Assembly: GCA_900088475.1 (NCBI GenBank)
Contig: FLMG01004229.1
Coordinates: forward strand, 1 to 16,340
Direction: 5' to 3'
Source of the DNA: Hyphochytrium catenoides
Lineage: Eukaryota; Sar; Hyphochytriomycetes; Hyphochytriales; Hyphochytriaceae
Length of the DNA: 16,340 nucleotides
Notes under the pieces: model-generated
Told to the model about the DNA's origin: nothing
Seen by the model: the letters and a program-made list of their open reading frames with translations, nothing else
Database searches by the model: none
Shown: positions 8,752 to 16,340 of the stretch, in pieces
Layout: every line of letters begins with the position of its first letter
Numbering within the stretch: position 1 is the first letter of the stretch
Made by a program: the position numbers and the translations under genes

Positions 8752-10505
8752 CTACTCAGCATCAGAAATGCCTTTCTCGGTGATAGCAAAGGTGCAGTCT
8801 GCCTCTGGCATGTTGGGAGAGTCCGTGAGTTTACTGTGACAAGAGCAGCAATTGTAAGCTATTAGTTTTGACAATACTTCCCTCTCTGAGACTACATCAT
8901 TGGTGAAGTCTTATACCATAGTCGTTGTTCGCCCTTTCCTTTTCTAAATGATAATCTGACGGACGCGGCGTGGGCGAGAACGTGGCCACCTGCAACAATA
9001 GATGAGTGTAAGGTCCGTCGCATGAAGTTCAGTCGCGAGTACACTAGTACCAACTGGCCGGAGGACGGGTCCAAACATCGAAGCTGCACCAGGATCTGCC
9101 ATGACCTGGTTGACCAGAAGGATCGCTACGTTGAACTCTTCGGCTAACCGAACTAGGTGGGACAAATGCTTTGACAGTCGCTGCTGGCGCTCTGCCAGAT
9201 CACCTCTACCACTGAAATCGGCCCGAAATAAAGCTGTCACCGAATCAATGATAATCAATCGAAATGGGCCTTTCTCTTCGTCCTAGAGATTTCGTGGGGA
9301 TTACTTCCCCATTAAAAATTCGGGAGAGATGGACGAGCTTAGACCTACCGCAAAAAGTGCACTAAGCTGAACGACGATGTCCATCTGGGACTCGTGATTG
9401 TAGACGCGGGCAACGATTATGTTATCCAGAACCTCGTCTGCAGACTGCGCGCTTCGGCTCAATAAAAGTCTTTAACACGATAGTCCCATAAAAACGAACC
9501 ATGTTGTATCGCTTCTCTGCAATCTCAGCAACCCGTTCAGGTCGGAATGTACCCTCCGTATCTACGACTGCGACCTTCCCTGCCAAAGGAAGTGGGAACT
9601 GCGTGAGGATAGGCGAGAAGTCTGCGCACAACTTTATGATGAAAGGTATGAACGCGTACCATTTCCTCCTCCAAGTTCAAGAGGAAGCTGTGCAGTGACG
9701 CATAACGTCATGCCCAGCTGGCTCTTGCCAGTTCGGAACTCTCCAGAGACCTACATTGGAACTGTTAAAGAGGAGCAGTGCCACCTTTTAACGCCAATAA
9801 CACTAGTAGGAACCTCTGTAATGCACTGAGTCTCTATCCCTCCGCCCAGAAGGGCGTCTAAGCCTAGGAGACATCCGTTAGTACGGCTGGGTAGCAGCAT
9901 TTAGAATATTATGGTCATAAGAAGTCAGTTCCAAGTGAGGGCGCTCGAATCGCTTACTCTGAGAGCCTGTCGTCACACGAATGACATGCTTACGCCGCAG
10001 TGCCAATTGAGTGGCCGTCGTGTAGAATTCAGTGTGCCCCAATGCCTGTCGATGAACGCATCCTATGAACCTGTAGGATTTTTGAGGTTCACATCATGGA
10101 AATATACCTTTCTTGCTGCCTCTTGTATCTAACGTAATGGTCACAGTTGTGTGAGGGTTTGATGGATTACCGTTGTCCATAGACAATAGCTTACCTTATC
10201 GCATTTCGCCTCGCTCACTCCCTTGACGTTGAGCAGAACCTTTTTCGGCACCTGCAGAATTTGGCCAACAGTATAAAAGCCAGCCTCCTTCAGTTTGGAA
10301 ATGTCAGCGGCATTTATCCCAAAGCTCTGCAGTTGCTCTACTGAGCAAAAGCCTGTCTCGACATCTTCATACGCATCGTCATCTCGGGCTGAGTAGGTCT
10401 CAGCCTTGCTCTGGCTGTCGTATAAGGTATTAGGAAAAGTAAGACCTGGTAGTAGCCCTCTCCTACTAAGACCTACATGCGTCGGACGGAAGACGTCAGT
10501 GCCAT
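8752..10505 (-). CDS. DMC1: Meiotic recombinase DMC1 (RecA/Rad51 family)
   Basis: Forms filaments on single-stranded DNA and catalyses homologous strand exchange in meiosis. Eleven exons keep phase: 10477-10505, 10195-10414, 10108-10128, 9958-10045, 9814-9863, 9660-9750, 9500-9579, 9349-9444, 9051-9282, 8917-8989, 8752-8833. They give 353 residues (human 340). An N-terminal helix-hairpin-helix (about 42-83) includes INAADISKLKEAGF and NVKGVSEAK. Walker A is GEFRTGKS (139-146), followed by VDTEGTFRPER; Walker B is LIIIDS (234-239). ALFRADFSGRGDLAERQQ, ADPGA and GGHVLAHA favour DMC1 over RAD51. The C-terminus is DSPNMPEAD through FAI. Exon 1 (MALTSSVRR) is short and the least certain. Presence argues for a meiotic cycle. 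Core call very sure; exon 1 moderate. Confidence 0.93.
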
Positions 10506-10507
10506 TC

Positions 10508-10516
10508 TTACTCCAT
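10508..10516 (-). promoter_or_regulatory. Minimal upstream ORF (ATG-GAG-TAA) in front of DMC1
   Basis: On the minus strand the sequence ATGGAGTAAGAATGG places a two-codon uORF whose stop ends two bases before the proposed DMC1 start at 10505. Such uORFs can limit or retime translation by reinitiation. This matters only if the short first exon is right and the transcript includes these bases. Confidence 0.3.
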
Positions 10517-10603
10517 TCACACAGCGGTGCTCAGGTCTGACTCTATCACAAACTCTTCGACGCTGTCACGGGTTTCAAAACAGCTAGGAAACTGGTGGGG
10601 CCT

Positions 10604-11122
10604 ATGCCTAAACCTCAAGGAAACTTTGCAAATGATGCTGGCCTATTACAATCTCTTCCCCCCGCCGCCACCCTTCATTTAGAAATCCCGACCGGGGGCG
10701 GACCATTGTCCAGACGCCCCAGTGGCGCAGGAAAGAGAGGGTGTGGGCCATCCCTTCAATCGCGATTCTCCACCTGTGAATCTAAATTCGAAAGCTCCGC
10801 TTCCCGTTTCAATTCCGAGTGCAAAGAGCAGCCGCGAAATCGCTTTGGAACCACAGAGCCTTTCAGACAAATGCGTTCTCAATCATTATTATTGAGGAAG
10901 AAAACCTTCAACATAACCTTTCACTTCAGTAATCCCCCAGTAATTTCCTATATCACATCTTTCGTGTCGCGCCGTCGCGCCGGCCCTCAATGCTATCGGC
11001 GCTTGCCGCTGCATAGCTCGGGATGCAGTCACGGTTCTTGCCAAGCAAAGGGGCGAAATATTCCAACGGGAGGAATGTCAAACCAAGAGAGTGGAGCGCG
11101 TTACGGCCGGGATTATTGCTAG
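10604..11122 (+). CDS. Long unassigned plus-strand ORF, doubtful
   Basis: Open for 172 codons from ATG at 10604 (MPKPQGNFANDAG) to the stop ending at 11122. The product is Ser/Arg/Pro-rich with no recognisable domain, signal peptide or membrane segment. It lies antisense to the last exon of the minus-strand candidate at 10953-11617, so at most one is likely coding. Its length is notable for this base composition, but it has no family support. It could also be partly promoter-side sequence of DMC1. Confidence 0.15.
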   Translation: MPKPQGNFANDAGLLQSLPPAATLHLEIPTGGGPLSRRPSGAGKRGCGPSLQSRFSTCESKFESSASRFNSECKEQPRNRFGTTEPFRQMRSQSLLLRKKTFNITFHFSNPPVISYITSFVSRRRAGPQCYRRLPLHSSGCSHGSCQAKGRNIPTGGMSNQESGARYGRDYC

Positions 11123-11617
11123 ACAGATAGTCGTACTTCCAAGGCTTTATAGTAGAGTGTGTCGCCGCCTGCTACCTCAGGATGACGTAGGAGGTAAAAG
11201 AATGTCAGAATGTGACCGCCGCGATGCGCCATAGACTTGATCTTGGCAATCTCTCCAGCAAAGTGGGGGTGGCCGCCTCCATCTCTAAGCACAGTTTTAG
11301 CTCTGGAGCGAGGAGGCCAATGATTAGCACCTGCTTCAAACCTCCCTGGTTCGACAAGATAGCCCTCTACAGTCAATGCGCTTTCTTCCTCCTGGACGCT
11401 CGCTTCCTGCTACTATTCTTCTGCACCCCTAGTAGCTGCGTTGACTGGTTTCTTCTTGTTGCGCCTGCAAGCACCATTCGCTCTGCGTTTTTTACTTTGG
11501 TTGGAGACAACATCTCGCTAGAAAGTATCACGCTATTGACTTTTCGTCAAATTATGAGAAAATGGGAGATCCCAATTGCAGAACAGAGAAGCCTCTGTCA
11601 GCCTTCGGCTGCGGCAT
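10953..11617 (-). CDS. Candidate five-exon gene of 160 residues, unidentified
   Basis: I do not recognise this protein. A chain of exons keeps phase from ATG to stop: 11585-11617, 11446-11517, 11331-11406, 11217-11302, 10953-11168. It begins MPQPKADRGFS, then has a basic stretch (KKRRANGACRRNKKK) that could be a nuclear localisation signal. An acidic segment (EASVQEEESALTVEG), a Leu-rich part (ELKLCLEMEAATPTLLERL) and a longer last exon follow, the last with KPWKYDYLSSNNPGRNALH and FLPLEYFAPLLG. Acceptors are good (tttctag, ctccag), but donors are weak (gttctg, gtcaac, gtgcta, gtcaca) and one intron is only 28 nt. Phase consistency over four junctions is the main support. It would lie between CDPK and DMC1 on the same strand. 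Confidence 0.33.
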
Positions 11618-11745
11618 CTTTTGAAGGTGGAGTGAATTAGAGGCGCGTGGTTGGATGCTGTTTGTGTCTGATCCTTGTGTCTCGCACTCTCTTTCGTGCC
11701 TTGGTTACATGCGGACCTGAGTCCTGTAGTAGTAAGTGAACATTC

Positions 11746-12074
11746 GTGAAGTTCAGCGAAGGGATCCTGACATGCTTCAGGCGTTGGCAAGAGGACGAGG
11801 TTCTGGACATCGCCAAGTTCAAGGAAGCTCCTTCCTTGGCATTCAGGGGTGACCGTGGTGAACCTCATCGTGGGCTTTGTGTAATCTCAAGACCCACTAG
11901 TGGGCTTTGCGTGTTGAGGGCAGCTTGGATATCTTTCGTGTGTCCAGAACTCCAATCAGTTTCATTAGCGACAGGCGGTTGAGATACCCTGACTTCGAAG
12001 CTGTCCTGCAAGACGTTGAGCTACGGGAGAAGGTAATGGCAATTCAGGAGCCGTCAGTTGCCGCTCGAAACTGA
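11746..12074 (+). CDS. Candidate spliced ORF, plus strand, unidentified
   Basis: An open frame reading FRRWQEDEVLDIAKFKEAP ends at 11880 beside a donor-like gtaatc. Across a 38-nt gap it can be joined in phase to 11919-12074, which reads SLDIFRVSRTPISFISDRRL, then YPDFEAVLQDVELREK, and stops at TGA. The composition is protein-like, but the 5' end is unresolved. The antisense strand of the same stretch is also open in more than one frame, so it is only a candidate. Confidence 0.2.
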
Positions 12075-12458
12075 TTTGAGTGCCGGACATACGAAAGGTG
12101 AATAGTGTTTGATCGATAGTTCAAGTCCATCGGCCCCAAGAATCCTCACATCTCACAGGGGATCCTTCCGCTCCGCTTAGCGCCTTGAAGGCCACTGGCA
12201 ATTACCCCCAAAGCCGATTTTCCTGCTATGCGGGTCAGAGGCTGAAGCTGTAATATATGACAGATTTATGGCCGAAGGCACAAGCGAGAAAGCCCATCAC
12301 TAGGCTTAGTGACATGTTTAACTAATAGTGGATAATCCTTCCTCACTTGCTGGTCCGTGCCGCTGTGTAGGAAGAGGATCATGTGAATGGATTCCTAACG
12401 ATGAGGATTCTAGGAGCAACAACCTATACTGAACTGCAGTACATCCCAAGCGTTGGTC
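12075..12458. other. Intergenic region downstream of the CDPK
   Basis: No supported gene. Short minus-strand frames here (for example one starting MSLSLVMGFLACAFGHK) look secretory but could not be linked to further exons in phase. No terminator-like or RNA structure was evident by eye. The CDPK transcript must end in this interval or in the adjoining candidate region. Confidence 0.4.
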
Positions 12459-15201
<2,743 letters not shown>

Positions 15202-15520
15202 GATCCCACCAATATCTACGCAGAGGGTCAGGTGGAGTCTATGCTGCTCTCTGTTACGGCTATAAGGGGCCTTCCAGAAAAAAGCTCAAGCCGCACGCAG
15301 CGCAGAGGAGTCCAAAGAGATATTGAGGCCCGATGACGCTGCGGCGAACGAATCTTTTTATAGCAGCTCCGGCGTGACCTACACCTGCAGAAGAACTCTT
15401 GCACTTGAAGAAAGAGAGTAAGACAGAGTAAGTAGTGGGCTGAGGACAAAGAGAAGCGTTCAAGCTAAGAGTCCAGACTGCTCACAGTGTTAGGGAGGCC
15501 AAGAACACTGTAACACGGAG
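15202..15520. other. Intergenic region between divergent CDPK and downstream gene
   Basis: This 319-base gap separates the CDPK ATG (minus) from the plus-strand ATG at 15521, so it should contain both 5' untranslated regions and a possibly shared promoter. Minus-strand frames are open across part of it (15228-15463) but show no domain and no in-frame ATG joined to the kinase. I see no clear TATA-like or repeated element. Confidence 0.45.
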
Positions 15521-15525
15521 ATGGG

Positions 15526-15557
<32 letters not shown>

Positions 15558-16164
15558 AAGAGAGAGAGAGAGTGAGAGAGAGAGAAAGGGCAACAACGCT
15601 TATCAGAGTACAGATAACCGATGTGAATCATTCTACGGTAATCAAGGATGCCCAGGTGTTACTTGTACCTGTACCAGGTAAGTTAGAGGAAATGATGATG
15701 ATGAGGTGGAGATGATGCAAAACGAAGCTTTATCAATAAGTTACAGCCGTTTAGAGACAAGGAACAAGCCAGACAGAAGTTTGCTCTCCTGTGTCGCTCA
15801 CCTCTGTCGTGGAGCTCCTTGCGACTTCTATAGATGAGAGATAAGTCATAGTCCACTTAAGTCATTCAAAGACTTCACGTTATCTGAATGTTACAACTGA
15901 GAATGGTGATGACCCAATTGACTTAACCCATAAACTTTTAGTTAGACTGAATATGACAGAGATGTCCTCCTCTGAAAAAGAGCTTCTCTGACTTCTTGCC
16001 AGTAGCCACGTGGTTATCAGCCTTCTCTGTGTAACAAGCGGCTGATCGTAGCCCTTTCTAAGAAAGAGATTGAGGCACAAGGATACACTAGAGTGGATAG
16101 GGTACTCAGTCCGCTGGCACCTGAACCTTGGTTGATTAGCGTGAAGCACCGCTACGCTGCCTAG
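15521..16164 (+). CDS. Unidentified spliced gene, N-terminus possibly in the GA repeat
   Basis: I do not recognise this protein. Exon A (15521-15677) starts with ATG, runs through an Arg-Glu repeat, then reads TLIRVQITDVNHSTVIKDAQ and VLLVPVP up to a strong donor (CCAG|gtaagt). Exon B from 15757 continues in phase as DKEQARQKFALLCRSP; its 3' end is unresolved. Exon C, ending at 15940, reads TSRYLNVTTENGDDPIDLTH and joins in phase, over a 65-nt intron, to exon D (16006-16164). Exon D reads NKRLIVALSKKEIEAQGYTR, then DRVLSPLAPEPWLISVK, and ends in TAG. The Met could lie elsewhere, making the GA repeat untranslated. A 115-codon minus-strand frame (15880-16227) overlaps antisense and looks like a shadow. 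Support is phase and splice sites only. Confidence 0.42.
15525..15586 (+). repeat. Imperfect (GA)n microsatellite
   Basis: About 60 bases of GA dinucleotides interrupted by aaagaaag and one gtga. If translated in the frame of the downstream exon it encodes alternating Arg-Glu with a Lys-Lys interruption. Slippage here would change length and, unless by multiples of three bases, frame. Confidence 0.97.
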
Positions 16165-16340
16165 AATTCTGGGGCTAGACGTGATGGACGATGTCCTCTG
16201 GAAATAGTTCCATAAAGCTAAGCACATCTCATAGATAAATTAACTTAGGTAACATAGCACTCCTTTGTGACGCCCTGTCGATAGTTCTTGCACTCGTCAC
16301 CAAGTGGCCTTATCCTGCAACCTCAATGACTTCTGTTGGC
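16165..16340. other. Right edge, no feature seen
   Basis: Short stretch after the stop of the unidentified plus-strand gene, presumably 3' untranslated or intergenic sequence. Nothing further is supported. Confidence 0.4.

Noticed and set aside
8752-10505. RAD51 rather than DMC1
   Set aside because: ALFRxDFSGRG with LAERQQ, ADPGA and GGHxLAHA are DMC1-like; RAD51 usually has ALYRTDYSGRGELSARQ and GGNIIAHA. A phylogeny would settle it.
15880-16227. 115-codon minus-strand ORF
   Set aside because: No family features, and the plus strand has phase-matched exons ending in a clear stop across the same bases.

Overview
The window is nuclear DNA of an intron-rich unicellular eukaryote of roughly 48% GC. 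A calcium-dependent protein kinase (a family of alveolates and plants) sits with DMC1, a Mediator subunit and a Vps62-family protein. Genes are split by many short GT-AG introns (most 40-120 nt) and packed on both strands. I favour an alveolate, with Perkinsus-like organisms the best guess. The genus is inference; nothing here proves it. All exon models were built by eye from reading-frame continuity, phase matching and GT/AG signals, without transcripts.

Layout, left to right. (1) Minus strand, 1-3757: a very acidic aftiphilin-like trafficking protein with one 3.1 kb exon, a three-copy 267-bp in-frame repeat and eight FG(D/E)F motifs, probably running off the left edge. (2) 3758-5117: mostly intergenic, with one tiny spliced candidate. 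(3) Minus, 5118-5753: Mediator subunit MED21. (4) Minus, 5862-6728: exon-like segments of an unidentified gene. (5) Plus, 6814-8641: a protein joining an N-terminal dysferlin (DysF) domain to a Vps62 domain; the two domains only emerge after splicing. (6) Minus, 8752-10505: meiotic recombinase DMC1 in 11 exons, convergent with the Vps62 gene. (7) 10506-12458: no recognised homologue; three competing low-confidence candidates. (8) Minus, 12459-15201: a complete 12-exon CDPK of 536 residues with a degenerate third EF-hand. (9) Plus, 15521-16164: an unidentified gene divergent from the CDPK, possibly starting inside a GA microsatellite.

The genes do not form one pathway. Two are membrane-trafficking related (aftiphilin-like, DysF-Vps62), one is transcriptional (MED21), one is meiotic (DMC1) and one is calcium signalling (CDPK). 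I saw no mobile element, CRISPR array, rRNA or tRNA. The most novel items are the DysF-Vps62 architecture, the tandem-repeat adaptor protein and the unassigned spliced genes.
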